Part shown: positions 23,020 to 34,494 of the stretch, in pieces
Layout: each line of letters begins with the position of its first letter
Position numbering within the stretch: position 1 is the first letter of the stretch
From: Epiperipatus broadwayi
Lineage: Eukaryota; Onychophora; Udeonychophora; Euonychophora; Peripatidae
Direction of reading: 5' to 3'
Length of the DNA stretch: 64,000 bases
Assembly: GCA_028023455.1 (NCBI GenBank)
Contig: JAQFVV010000350.1
Location: 748,001 to 812,000, forward strand
The notes under the pieces: generated by a model
What the model was told of the DNA's origin: nothing
Seen by the model: only the letters and a program-made list of their open reading frames with translations
Databases searched by the model: none
Made by a program: the position numbers and the translations under genes

Positions 23020-24050
23020 TAGTTTTTGGATTAAATTGTGTATTAATTAGTTTTGATTCATTCACAATGTTTCGATGAAATTGCCAAGGTTAACTTTTCA
23101 TAAAAAACAGTTAGATCTCAAAATAGTAATGATTGTGAGGTAAAGAATGAGATTGAGCATGTTTATTTTTTTCAGTTTCTCCATTAATTGATTTTAAATT
23201 ATTATTAAAAGATAAATAAGTGGTCTCTATAAGGCTGGAATATCTAGTGCTTCATCAGCTCTATTTAAATCAGTTGCTCTTTTTAATATTTCAATCAACT
23301 CTCTCATAGTTTTCAAATTATATTTTTCCAAATTAGCAAATATTTTAGCATTATCAAAATAAATTTGTGACCAATTTCTAAAAAATATGAAGTAAAAGCT
23401 GATGTATTTAACATATGATTAAAAATATTTTTATGTTCATTAATTCTGACAGCTTTTCAAGCACTATAAACATGGAATTTCATAAACTTCCTGGTATTCC
23501 AAAATTACTCTGTCTTTAGGTTTATGAAAAAAAAAATCACCATTTTTTTTTGGTAATGTAAAAAGTAGTCTTTATGTTAAAATTAGATAGTCTTCTACTG
23601 GTTTTATCAGTAATTATTTTAATATATGGTAAAACACTCTATAACTAGTTGAATTATCAATTTTACCCTCTTTCTTTTTTTTATTATCAATGCTATGTAC
23701 CACATATATAATGTTTTCTATTGTAACCATTAAAAAGTAGAGCTGATGAAGCACAATATATTCCAGCCATATGGAGACCACTTATTCTATCATGTTTTTT
23801 CTAATATAAACTTGAAATCAATTAATGGTAAAACTGAAGAAAATAAACATTTTGTTAATCCACCTATTCTGAATGCTCAACTATTTCACACTCAATCTCA
23901 TTCTTTATCTCATACTCAATCTCATTACTATTTGAGATCTAATGGTTTTTCTTTGAAAAGTTAACTTTGACAGTGGTGGGTATTACTTTATCAAAATATT
24001 GGGAATTAATTAAAACTAATCCACAGTTTAACCAAAAAACAATTTTATTT
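23020..24050 (-). mobile_element. Penelope-like element, family C, degenerate, with inverted partial copy
   Basis: On the minus strand, 23720 down to 23200 encodes a broken Penelope C-terminus: EYQEVYEIPC, EIGHKFYFDNAKIFANLE, MRELIEILKRATDLNRADEA. The last 250 bp (23020-23275) recur inverted at 23735-24050; for example CTTCATCAGCTC pairs with GAGCTGATGAAG. Stops and frameshifts are frequent, so it is older than families A and B here. Inverted partial copies are known at Penelope insertions. Confidence 0.65.
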
Positions 24051-24084
24051 ACATCATATAACAGTGAAAACATTATATATATAT

Positions 24085-24452
24085 ATAAATAAATTATTCC
24101 AAATTCACAACTCAACTAGACTAGCCAAAAAAACAACAACTCTAAAAAACAACCAATGGTTTCACATCTACAAACAGACTTCTCAGGTGTAAAGAACTAT
24201 AAAATAATAACATATTTAATTTAAACATTACCCACAATTCCACTTATATTACATACACTCTTAATATTAAAAGAACTTTTAAATAAGTTAATTGCTTCAG
24301 AATCATAAGTTTTTAACAATAAGAATTTTTTTTAAAATTCTTTTATTTAATTTCTTTCAAAGAAGACAACCATAGTCTCATCAAAATTAATATTGTGACC
24401 TGTATTTTTGTCATAGATATATAAAGCAGAACTAAAATATTTATTTCTAACC
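24085..24452 (-). mobile_element. Penelope-like element, family B, 3' fragment (minus arm)
   Basis: A degenerate copy of the element seen intact at 37.2 kb. It encodes, with frameshifts, the region corresponding to HTIDFDEAKVVFFERNE and ends with the family-B tail. With the plus-strand copies that follow it forms an older head-to-head arrangement like the 37-kb palindrome. Confidence 0.7.
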
Positions 24453-24984
24453 ATTGGTTAGGCTTTAGAGTTTATTTTTTGGCTAGTCTAGTTGAGTTGT
24501 GAATTTGGAATAATTTTGATTAATTTATTGACTAATTTAGCTTTATGTTTTTAATGTTAACATTTTGATGAGAGTGTTAGAAATAAATATCTTAGTTCTG
24601 CTTTTTATATCTATAAAAAACATTACAGGCTACATTATTAATTTTGATGAGGCTAAGTTTGTCTTCTTTGAGAGAAATGAAATAAAAAAAAAGAATAAAA
24701 AAATCTTTATTATTAAACATTTATGATTCTGAAGCAATTAACGTATTTAAAAGTTTATTTTTAATTTTAAGGGTATATGGAATGTAAGTGTAATTGTGAA
24801 TAATGTTTAATTTAAATATGTTATTTTGTAGTTCTTTACACTTAAAAAGTTTGCCTGTAATAGTGAAACCATTGATTGTGTTTTAGTGTTTATTTTTTGA
24901 TTAGTGTGGTTGAGTTATGAATTTGGGATAATTTTGATTATTTTATTGATTAGTTTAGCTTTATGCTTTTAATATATATATATA
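24453..24984 (+). mobile_element. Penelope-like element, family B, two plus-strand 3' fragments in tandem
   Basis: The first is only a tail (24453-24560, ending TTTAGCTTTATGTTTTTAAT). The second (about 24575-24984) starts GTTAGAAATAAATATCTTAG, carries the degenerate coding end and repeats the tail. Family-A copy 2 begins directly at the end of this tail. Confidence 0.7.
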
Positions 24985-25691
24985 ATACATATTTTGCGGT
25001 TCATCCGTGTTAAAAACTTTTAATATTAATATACTGATGTTTCGACTTGGTCACACAAGCCATCCACAGAGTTATAAAAGGCAGAAAGACGGTTGTAGAG
25101 GCGCTACAATCACTGATTTGAATAAAATGTTAAAATTTCACTAATAGCAAAAATGTTAAATTTAGGAATGTTTTTTAAAAAAATCTTTCCAAATAGGAGG
25201 AAGTTTACATGTATCATCTCACTTATTGATACAATCTGGCCTTTTAAGTATCTCAATGGCTTCTCTAATTTTGCATTGGTAGAGATTATCACATTTGGAT
25301 ATGATCCTGGTACTAGAAAAATCAATTTTATGACCTGAATCTATAGTATGGAGTGAGAGTGCTGATGATGATGAGTGTTGTTTAACTGCATTAGCATGCT
25401 CATCTCTCCTAACACTGATGTGACGATTACTCATACCTATGTAAGAAGCTTTACAATTTTTACATGAAATTTGATCGACACCATGAGATTCAAGAGGGAT
25501 TGAATCCTTAGGCTTGGTTATTATATTGCTGATCTTTTGATGAGCAGAAAATGCTGTATCTATATTATAGCGTTTTATTATACGTCCGATACTGTCCGTA
25601 GTTCCTTTTGATATGGAACACAAATTCTAATAGCTGATTTATCATCTTTTTGTTTCCTATTTTGTCTATTTTGGGCTTGAAATAAGGCTTT
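24985..25691 (-). mobile_element. Penelope-like element, family A, 3' fragment, copy 2
   Basis: A 707-bp fragment matching 21450-22159 end to end. It is flanked on both sides by ATATATATATAA (24974-24985 and 25692-25703), a possible 12-bp target duplication in simple sequence. Confidence 0.8.
25150..25691 (-). pseudogene. Penelope pol C-terminus with altered GIY motif (copy 2)
   Basis: Same domain as copy 1, but the first catalytic Tyr of the GIY motif is Asp (GVDQISCKNCKASYIGMS against GVYQ). A one-base deletion near 25607 shifts the frame upstream of the endonuclease. Arg (VRRDEH) and Glu (IREAIEIL) are kept. The nuclease should be inactive. Confidence 0.75.
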
Positions 25692-25703
25692 ATATATATA
25701 TAA

Positions 25704-26454
25704 GAATTCATAGTATTATTTTTGTTTTGAAGCTTAAAAAAATAGCTGTGGCAAAAAAATCCTTTTATTTATATATTTTTTAGTTTATAGAATTAAAATT
25801 ACTGGCATTGTAGTAAACTTATTGCTGATTTTTTAAATTTGAAGAACCAAAAGGAGGAATGAAATGTGTGAAAATCATCATAAAGATTATCAATCAGAAC
25901 TGAGAATTTAGATGGTAGCATTAAAAACAAACTATTTTTTTTATGTAAAAGTAATGATGTAAATAACACGTTTAACCTTTGAATTAATTTACAATCTCGC
26001 TTAACATAGTACTTCTCAACAGTCAATGGATGCCATAAGCTTTAAAATTTTTATTTTGTATGTATTAAATAAAATGTGTAACATGTACTGAATTGTTCAA
26101 ATTTCATCTTATGTGGGTAGAAAAGAAAACAAGGATTCAAAGACAGTATTGATTAACGGACTACTTAATTCTTGTTTATGTAATATATAATGACTAGACA
26201 AATATACTTTATTGATTAATTTAAATTTTTATTACTATTGATGTTTATGACATACTGAGAGGATAAAAATTATAAACTCAGTAACAAAGAAGCATGAAAT
26301 ATTTTTGGCAATATTGAAAAATGCATCACATTGCTGTATTTGCTGGGGGTATCTCAAAATACCAGCCAGGTCACATCCATAATTAACAAATAACAACACA
26401 AGTAAAACTTGATGAGAGTTTATTTACTCATAACAAATAATAATAATAATAATA

Positions 26455-26492
<38 letters not shown>

Positions 26493-26562
26493 AATAATGA
26501 AATAAAACTAAATGTTGATCTTTGAAGAAGGTAATCTCTATTGCAGAATTGCCTTTGATAAA
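25704..26562. other. A+T-rich DNA with a (TAA)(TGA) microsatellite
   Basis: No gene recognised. A run of TAA then TGA units occupies about 26437-26500, just left of the gypsy-type element. Confidence 0.5.
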
Positions 26563-26850
26563 TGTAATAATGTTTTATAGCAGTTCATTGTTCTATGTCA
26601 TTTTAACAGGGCCTCTTGCACACACACACACCCACAAGTTAACTTAGCTGTCATTTTATATTAGTGTGACTTTTGCTTAATCTAAATAAATTAGCATATA
26701 TTAAAAAAGTTCAGAGTGCTAACAATATGTAAATTTTCTAAAGTAAATTTAATAAGAAATAATTTATTCATGTGTATGCTTTAGTAATTACAGATTTATT
26801 TAGAACTTTATAAACGCATACTTATATTCGCGCACAATTATATTATTACA
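26563..26850 (-). repeat. 3' LTR of the gypsy-type element
   Basis: 288 bp, TGTAATAAT to TATTATTACA, sharing CATTTTATATTAGTGTGACTT and AATCTAAATAAATTAGCATA with the right LTR. The internal CACACA run differs in length between the two. Confidence 0.72.
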
Positions 26851-27469
26851 GTCAGTTCAATTCTACCTCTCACTCTACAAATTTATCCTTATTTACCTAA
26901 AATAATCCTGAAGCCGTGTAGGTTTTTGGAGATCTTGAACAGATCTTGATAGAGGCGGATTTTTTCTTCCTTCTGATTAGTTGTTTTCTCTTCTAGTGAA
27001 GACTGTCTGGAAGATGAGAGACTTATCACTGGTAAAGTTTGTCACTCATTAGATGAGTTATGAGTTCAACTAAATCCATATTTTTTAACTGCTTCTTAGT
27101 TGAAGTCTTTATTTCTAGTGACTATTATCATGTGATTGCATTCTCACCATCTTTTATTAAAGCACTCTCTTATTAAAGGTAGAATGGGTACTGACCTTTG
27201 TTTACCTGGTGGCAAACTCTAATGAATTCTCAAGTTGTAAAAATGTGTCTTCTTACTTGTCTTCTATCAGATGTCTGAACTATTCTTAATTGTTTTGGTA
27301 TAATCCTAATTATCATTCTGAGAAGCCATCTTCTTTTCAAACATCATATATCCAAACAGCATTACAAATTTTGAAATTTTCTTCATTCATATTGTTTTGT
27401 TTTGATATGTTCTTCATAAATATTAACACTGGAAAATGTGTTGGAAACTTCTGACATATTAACAATTTA

Positions 27470-28060
27470 ACTGGTGTCCTTTCAGTAGTTGTCTAAGGAT
27501 CAAATGCTGGTAATACATAGCATCAGTTAAAGCTTTCCTAATATCCTTGAATAAAGTTTTATTTAATGTAGTCTTAAAATACTGCATAGCTTTTCCAGCT
27601 AGGCCATTAAAGTCTGTGTAATATAGGGGTTTTAATATAGAAAATCCCCTTAATCACTGAAAAGTCATTGAATAGTATAGACCCAAAAACAGCTCTATTA
27701 GTAGAGACTATAATTTAGAGGTATCCATGGCATGATAATATTTCATTCAAACCCCTAATTGTATCAGTCTGTCCTTGTGCTTTCCACAAATTTTATATTT
27801 CTGTCCATTTAGAGTAAGAGTCAACTATCAGAAAAAATGTAATCATTAAATAAACCAGTATGACCCAAATGAAATATCTGACATGGTTGGGTGACTTTAG
27901 ACTATGACTCTAATATTCTCAGCAGTGGCAGTGGTAGATTGGTAGGTTCCACCACATTTAACTATCTGTTCAATCTTATGACTTCTGTTTGGCCACTGCA
28001 CTACAGATTTCATTCTCTTAGTATTACTGTCTTTTCTATTAGACCCCCCCAACCCCATTC
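27470..28060 (-). pseudogene. Integrase remnant of the gypsy-type element
   Basis: On the minus strand, KIEQIVKCGGTYQ resembles the end of the zinc-binding N-terminal domain (C-x2-C with the second Cys lost). After a short linker, FFLIVDSYSKWTEI gives the first Asp region of the integrase core, then a decayed stretch to GLAGKAMQYFKTTL-like residues once frameshifts are allowed. Several stops. Typical of the Ty3/gypsy integrase, but not functional. Confidence 0.65.
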
Positions 28061-28129
28061 CAAATTTGCAATATCATTACAAATGATTTTTATTGTTTTT
28101 TTCTATTTGAATCCTTAGTGGCCAAAACC

Positions 28130-28325
28130 AATTCCTTCTACACAATATACAGGGATAGTATTTTTACTTTATATTTTAACTTGATGGGTACAATTATTTT
28201 TCCATAGATATTCATGTCAATGGCTATGATCTGCTTTTTAAAATGCAATGTTTCTTATTCTTCCCAATTATTTTTTTTTCAATTCTGCTGTAAGATTAAG
28301 TACCATTATCAATTTCCATACTAAT
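28130..28325 (-). pseudogene. Aspartic protease remnant of the gypsy-type element
   Basis: The minus frame starts at EIDNGT, in the position of the D-T/S-G active site (the middle residue is Asn). It continues with short hydrophobic strands (IIVPIKLKYKVKILSLYIV) as in retropepsins. A stop and frameshifts follow. It directly joins the integrase remnant, so the reverse transcriptase region has been deleted. Confidence 0.5.
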
Positions 28326-29000
28326 TTTTTTGTTCATAATGTAATGTCAAACAATATATGATTGTTGCTCTTTTATTTTTTTTAACATCAATTTTCTTGC
28401 TGCCCATTCTTAAAGTCATTTTACTATGTTTATTATTAATGCAACAGATATGTGATAAGTGACCAGGTTTATCACATGCAGGAAATCTTCCATGTTTAAA
28501 TTTATTGTCCACAATAATAACATATAAAAGCTTTTATTGGACTTTGATAGTTTGTTATTTTTAACTTCTGTCCTATTTATTTTTATTGATAATTTTGACA
28601 TGTTTTTAAAATGTTGAAACTCTGCAGTATTTTCCATAACTACTTCATTCACTATGCATTTCTCTATTGCCTGTTTATATCACATTGAATCACCCAAAAG
28701 AACATGTCTTGGATTATTATCTGCTACTCCTCATAAAAGTTGATAAAGGAGTATGTCATTAAACTCAGCATTAAAATTACACTCTTTAGGTAAAATTTAT
28801 AAAGTTGAATCATAATCATGATACTTCTCTCATGGGCTTTTGTTCTGTTTCTAAATCTCAAATGTGACCCTAGTTTTGAAGTTGCAGGTTGAAAAGATGC
28901 AGTCAATTTATTTTTTAGTTCCAGTACACTATTTCTTCAGGAGTTTTTGATTCATAGAGTCAATTTGCCACCTGTAATATTTCCTTTCTCTTCAGTCACA
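28321..29000 (-). pseudogene. Gag remnant with a CCHC-like zinc knuckle
   Basis: The minus strand contains PACDKPGHLSHIC: a C-x2-C-x4-H-x4-C knuckle whose first Cys has become Phe. Upstream, in other frames, are MENTAEFQHFKNMSKL and further gag-like helical sequence. Several frameshifts. The position upstream of the protease fits Gag. Confidence 0.5.
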
Positions 29001-29118
29001 TAAACAATGTTGTCTTTAATTTGTCATCATCTACATTATTTATCAGCATATAACTATGTGTTTGTCATAGAGATACAATCTGCTGCATTATTGACAACAA
29101 ATTCTGTTATGATGTTAA

Positions 29119-29475
29119 AACTATCAAAGCATCACATGATTACCATTACATATGCTTACACATCCTGTTAATAAGAATATCAAACTCTCTTTACAGTAGT
29201 GCCACCAAGTGCAAGCTTTGGAATCAATGGATACCGAAAGGTTCTGTGCATAAAATACCTATCTAGTGCCTACTCATCCAATATCCCCAGACTAATTTTT
29301 AATTTCTGGCTTTATCAGTGATGAGCCTTCGATTTGAGAGCACTACATATATCTTCCTGCATCCATTGATTATGAAAACTTGCACTTGATGGTACTACTG
29401 TATGGAGAGAATGGTACTCTTATTAACAGCATGTTTAAGCATATGAAATGGTGATCATGTGATGTTTTGAGGTTT
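29119..29475. repeat. Foldback with ~122-bp arms inside the gypsy-type element, plus a third arm copy
   Basis: Segments 29119-29240 and 29352-29475 are inverted copies (for example ACATGATTACCAT and ATGGTGATCATGT). A third piece at about 29700-29870 is again inverted relative to 29190-29345 and includes the loop sequence (CACTAGATAGG). So two overlapping inverted repeats exist. No coding capacity. Confidence 0.75.
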
Positions 29476-30010
29476 TACACCTATCCTGCCCATAGGATAA
29501 TGGTGACTGTAGTTTTTGAAAAACCAAAGACATCACAATATATAGATGATACAATAAGTTCAGATCTATATGACTATACAAGTGAATGAACTTCATTTGA
29601 AACATTATGGTGTTTCCATCTTGGGCTCCTAGCTTTATTAGTTAACTAAATATGTAAAAGATGGTTAATGGATGGTTGCATTAGATCCTAAAATCTAGAT
29701 GCAGTGCTCTCAAATTCAAGGTTCCTCACTAATAAAAGTCACAAACTAGAAACTAGTCTGGGATGTTGGGTGATTAGGCACTAGATAGGAATTTTATGCA
29801 CAAACATTCCTGCATCCGTTGATTATGAAGATTGCACTTGATGGTACTACTGTATGGTGAGTTTGGTACAGTTATGATGTTATTTTTTAATGCCATTATG
29901 TCTAGTAGTTTAGCTTTTTCATAAACTGAAGTATTTGCTTTCACAGGTTCTACTGTTGACTGCTGCAATCTGCCATGCAACAAAAGTAAAACTTAACAAT
30001 AATTTTAGTA

Positions 30011-30328
30011 TGTAATAATTCTATTTATGCACACTTTATAACAGTTCATTGCTGTGTGTCATTTTAACAGAGTTTCTTGCACTCACACACATACAGTGAA
30101 TGAGATAATGCCATTTTATATTAGTGTGACTTCTGCATAATCTAAATAAATTAGCATACATAAAGAAAGTCCAGTGCATTAGTAATAAGTAAATTTTCTA
30201 GAGTAAAGTTAATGAGATAATTTATTTATGTATTTTCAATGGTAATTACAATAAATAAAATATATTTATGTAAAACTTTATAAATATATTTATACTCATA
30301 TCCACACACACGGTTTAATATTATTACA
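30011..30328 (-). repeat. 5' LTR of the gypsy-type element
   Basis: 318 bp, TGTAATAATT to ATATTATTACA, related to 26563-26850 with many substitutions and indels. LTR divergence indicates an old insertion. Confidence 0.72.
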
Positions 30329-31345
30329 AACAGTTTATGTATAATCATAAATCTTATTAGTATAGTCATTGCATGACACCTATCTTAACAACTCAGATTA
30401 ATTTATTAGAATAGTTACACATCAATATCTGATAGTTAATTGGGTTGACTATATGCATATCTCTATAAAAAATTCAATTCTATTTATAACCTAAATTTTC
30501 TTTCCATTTTCTCCAATCTAAACTTGAACCCCCAGGGCATGGTTTTAGAATTAACATCTACATTATTAGGAAAACAGCATAATGGGTTTCTGAAAATGGA
30601 AATATTTATAGTAAATTATATTTGAATGATTTGAAAAATTAGTCAATAATAAAAATTTGATGACTGATGCATAGAAAAAAGGCATTTCTGGATATCTTAT
30701 AAGATTTGAAATACAGACATTCTTATACCTGGTACTTAATTGTAAATATAGGGGATTTGAATTCAGACTTTCAAGCAACCTTCAACTGTCTACACTATCT
30801 CATACTACTGATACACATGACCACACACATGTAGAAAAGATAAATAATCACCAACATATGTATTTCATGCTGAACCAGCACTTAGTTTGTCTAGATTATT
30901 ATCTTCCATACACATATACAATCAATGCTCAGTTTATACCAAGATAGCAAATCCTTATACTTCAGTGGACAGGTTTTAATCTACTTCAATCTCCAAACCT
31001 TTAGCTATCCATACCATTGAAAATCTGATGATAGAATGTCCAAATCCCATGCTGATGCTGATATTGTTGTTATGCCTATGTTGACCTCAAGTCACTCTGC
31101 CTCATGTATAGGACAGTATCCATTTAAGTAAAAGCTTTTATAAATTTTATTCATTACTTTTAATATACAGAGAATCTTATTGTAATGGAATTTTTGCGGT
31201 GATAATGATAATCAATCAAAAGAACTAATTAAAATTATCCCTGTGAATCAAGTGACCAAGTTTCCATTATAAGATAATCTCAGAAATGATTATTGGAATT
31301 GATTGCAAATAATTGTTGCACAACAAAATTTAATTTTTTTTTTAG
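30329..31345. other. A+T-rich DNA, probably intronic
   Basis: No repeat family or gene recognised. The minus frame at 30566-30778 has no identifiable domain. Confidence 0.4.
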
Positions 31346-31400
31346 CAGAAGCATTAAACCTGAAATTAAAATCTCTGCTTCTAGAAAAATTATAATTGAG
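31346..31400 (+). CDS. Candidate exon 3 of 3 of the split gene
   Basis: A 55-bp block follows a long T-run ending TTTAG (31345) and is followed by GAG|GTGAGAAC. One base (C) is left at the start, then 18 open codons, RSIKPEIKISASRKIIIE, ending on a codon boundary. Its phase fits exon 2 (AG+C gives Ser) and would also fit a direct join to exon 1 (AT+C gives Ile), so exon 2 could be alternatively spliced. The next exon must start in phase 0. The strong acceptor at 61629 gives only five codons before a stop in that phase, so the true continuation is probably right of the window. Confidence 0.57.
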
Positions 31401-31725
31401 GTGAGAACTTGAAAGTATTTTTTTCTTAAATTTAATTTAAATGTGGACAAAACTCAAGTTCATAAATTGTTTAAAATTATTACACTTTTCCATTAAAGTT
31501 AGATTTGTGATATCAAAGATAATGATTGTTCACTTCATAAGTTAATAACTCTCCAATTACTGATTAACACCTTTGTGTTAACAGAAAAGACAATCAGTAG
31601 TTGTGATTTAATTAAAAGTAAAAAATAAATTATCAACTTCATAAGCTAATACAGGGATGCCCAACCTTTAACTTGGCTCAAGCCAGTTGAGAATTAAAAA
31701 AAATTTGGGGAGCCACAATTATATA

Positions 31726-32586
31726 CACCTGGGTCTCTTTTTACGCTGACTTATTTAACACGATTTTAAAGTTACGCGATTCGTGTTTCACCGGAAGTCG
31801 ATTTCCGATAATGTGCTATTACTTTAAATAATAAATTTCGCGCACTTACGTTATATTGAAAGTAATAGCACATTATTGGAATTCGACTTTCATCTTAGTA
31901 ATTTCAATATTTTCAGTGCTTTATAATAGTAAGATTTTATGCAATGAAATTAAAATCATGATTTCCACATTTTATGTATACACATATTAAATTTTACAAG
32001 ATTATAACGTAAATTTGTTCAAACATTGTGCATATTAATTTTGCATTTTAAATCACATTCTGTTTTTGCTTTTTAAAAAAGAACATAATCAATTATTATT
32101 TTCTTATTAATGACACTAAACATTAACGTGCTCTTAAATTCCAACGAGAGCTAAATGGTTGTATGTCTGGATATTGCAAACTTCATAAACAATTAATAAA
32201 ATCATCGTCTCAAAGATTAATTACGTTGTCACCAGAAAATCATAATAATTAAAACATGTATAAAAAATATAAATTACTGTACTGTCAATTATGCATAAAA
32301 ATATATTATTTTGAATAAAATTAAATATTATAGTTAAAAAAAGTTTGTCTTGTATCGATTTTTTTCAAATTTGAAATTTTTTATTAGTCATATTTTATTG
32401 CCTTATTTTTTTTTTTTGCGTGAATTTTAAAGTAATTTTACATTGGTGCTTTGCTTTTATGTGAATTTTGAAAAATCACAGACCACATCCCCCCTTTTTC
32501 AATGTACGTTACGTCTATTTTTGCGCGATTTCATTTGCGTGTGTTTTCTGAGGAACCTATCTATCGCGTAAAACGAGACCCAGGTG
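31726..32586. mobile_element. TA-flanked element nested in hAT-2
   Basis: 861 bp with inverted ends CACCTGGGTCTC[T/G]TTTTACGC and TA on each side (31724-31725 and 32587-32588), as expected of Tc1/mariner/pogo-type targets. CG-containing motifs (ACGCGA, GCGCGATT) recur near the ends. An internal hairpin (31796-31895, AATGTGCTATTACTT and its inverse) is present. No transposase frame, so it is a non-autonomous passenger younger than hAT-2. Superfamily is inferred from ends only. Confidence 0.7.
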
Positions 32587-32930
32587 TATTGCATTTTTCA
32601 TATTACATTTATAAATATAATTCACAAATTAAAAAAAAAAAGTGTAATATGTTAAAAAGAAAAAAATATATAAATACATTTTATTTATATTTATTTATTA
32701 AAAATTTGGTAACATGCATATAAATTACAATTACAGGAAAAGTATATTTTAATTATTTTATTTAATGTGAAACCTGACACTGCAAATCACCTGCAAGTTT
32801 ATTGCATTCTGGTATATATGATGTCATGGCTAAATTCATGCAGTCATTCAGATGACTTTGATTTTAACAAATTCATTGTTGAGAAACCACTTTCACAAAG
32901 GTAGGTTGATCCAAAACAGGAGCTTAGCCT

Positions 32931-34494
32931 TTAAAAAATTTCTTTCAAAAGTGGATATTTTTTCTCATCTGCGAGTACCCAAAAGTTTGTTTGTAATATT
33001 TTTGTTTTTAATTGTAGATCAGATTGAAAATCAATTATTTCCATTTCCAGATCAGTAGAATTTTTATTTAACATGTTTGCAATTTGTTGTGACATTTCAG
33101 AAATATTAGAATCAACAAATGAATTTGAAATGAATGAAGCAATGGGCTGAATTTTATGAAAATCAGAAAATCTAATTTTGAAATTATTTTTAAGCTCGAC
33201 AAGATTTTTGGAATATCTCGTTGTATCAATGTTCTTATATTTCTTTGCGGAATTTTCCAAATTTGTAAAGTGGCAAAAGTCACATTCCTCTATTTGGGAT
33301 ATCCACAAATTTAGTTTTGATTTAAAAGCGTTGATACTTCCAATTAATTCAATAATAGTTTTTTCTTTACCCTGAAGTTCAAGATTCAATTTGTTCAATT
33401 TTGTTGTTATGTCTGTAAGAAACATTAATCAGATAACCAGCTATGATTATTAAGTTCTTCATAAGTTTCGTTTCTGAATTCTAAAAACTTTTATTTCTGA
33501 GAAGCTCTAAAAAGCATTGTAGGACTTTTCCCTTACTAAGCCATCTAACTTCTAAGTGTAACAACAAAGTTTCATACTCAGTATCAAGTTCATCAGTAAG
33601 TACTTTGAACAATCTACTCTGAATTGGTCTGGCATGAATGGAATTTACAATTTTCAAAACAATTTTCATTGCATGTTCATAACGTAAACTTTTGTACATA
33701 ATGCCTGTTGATGTATGATGCAATGGTAGGTAAAAAAGTTTGAAAATTCAGCATTCTTCTTACAAAATGTGATGAAACCAACATTAGAACCAATCATGGC
33801 AGGTGCTCCATCTGTTGTTATGGACACAAGTTTTTGAAACGGTAATTTAATTTCAGTTAAATGATTTTTTATAACTGATAGTAGATCTTTCACTGAGCAA
33901 TTATCAAAGACCATCCTTATAAAAATATTTATTTGAGCTACATTGCAGATATCTGTTGATTCATCGTATTGTAAACTTAAGAAAATGCATTTTTGTAAAT
34001 CAGTTTTTACTTGTTCTTTGACATTTTGAGACATAGCTTCTATTCTACAAGTGATAGAATTTCTGGATAATTGGACATCCTGAAAAGCTGACAAAATTTC
34101 ATTTTTATTTTTAGCTTCTTGAAATAAAATCTCCAATGCCATCCTCAAAGAGCTTTTTATGAATTGCAAGTATATGTGCAATCTTAAATGATGCTACTGT
34201 TGCAATCTTCGTTTTATTTGCGGGCTTGGTAAACATTGATTGTTGGGCAACTAATGCGTTTTTCAGTTCTTTCACTTTACATTTTCTTAGATTGCTGTCT
34301 GAAGGATAATCAGTATTATATTTATTAAGAAGGGTTTTAAAATGTCATTCAACACTGCTTTTCTTCCCAACAGAAACTGTTGATCTGCATATTAAACAAA
34401 TACATTTATTCTTAAAGTTTATGAAAAAAACATTTTTCTTCCCACTTGTCATTGAAAATGTAATTGTAGGTATGTTTTTTTTTTTCCGGCTCAT
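32931..34494 (-). pseudogene. hAT-2 transposase, degenerate
   Basis: Reading down the minus strand from ATG at 34494: a short BED-like finger (CICLIC, then a stop just before the His), then QQSMFTKPANKTKIATVASF, the catalytic-domain start with FLSLQYDESTDICNVAQINI, then QKLVSITTDGAPAMIGSNVG, TYHCIIHQQALCTK, VNSIHARPIQSRLFKVL and LLLHLEVRWLSKGKVLQCFL. These blocks are characteristic of the hAT transposases from which vertebrate GTF2IRD2 and SCAND3 derive. Frame changes occur near 34150, 33700 and 33450, and a short internal deletion follows the first Asp block. The C-terminal frame (32931-33425) is the least conserved. Not functional. Confidence 0.88.

Larger units (their letters stand above)
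26563..30328 (-). mobile_element. Ty3/gypsy-type LTR retrotransposon, heavily decayed
   Basis: Bounded by two related direct repeats (26563-26850 and 30011-30328) that both begin TGTAATAAT and end ATTATTACA on the plus strand. Between them on the minus strand lie gag, protease and integrase remnants in the Ty3/gypsy order. Reverse transcriptase and RNase H are missing: only a very short gap separates protease from integrase. A purine-rich tract precedes the left (3') LTR. Flanking bases give no target duplication. The coding region is full of stops. A separate foldback lies in the gag-to-5'-LTR part. Confidence 0.72.
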
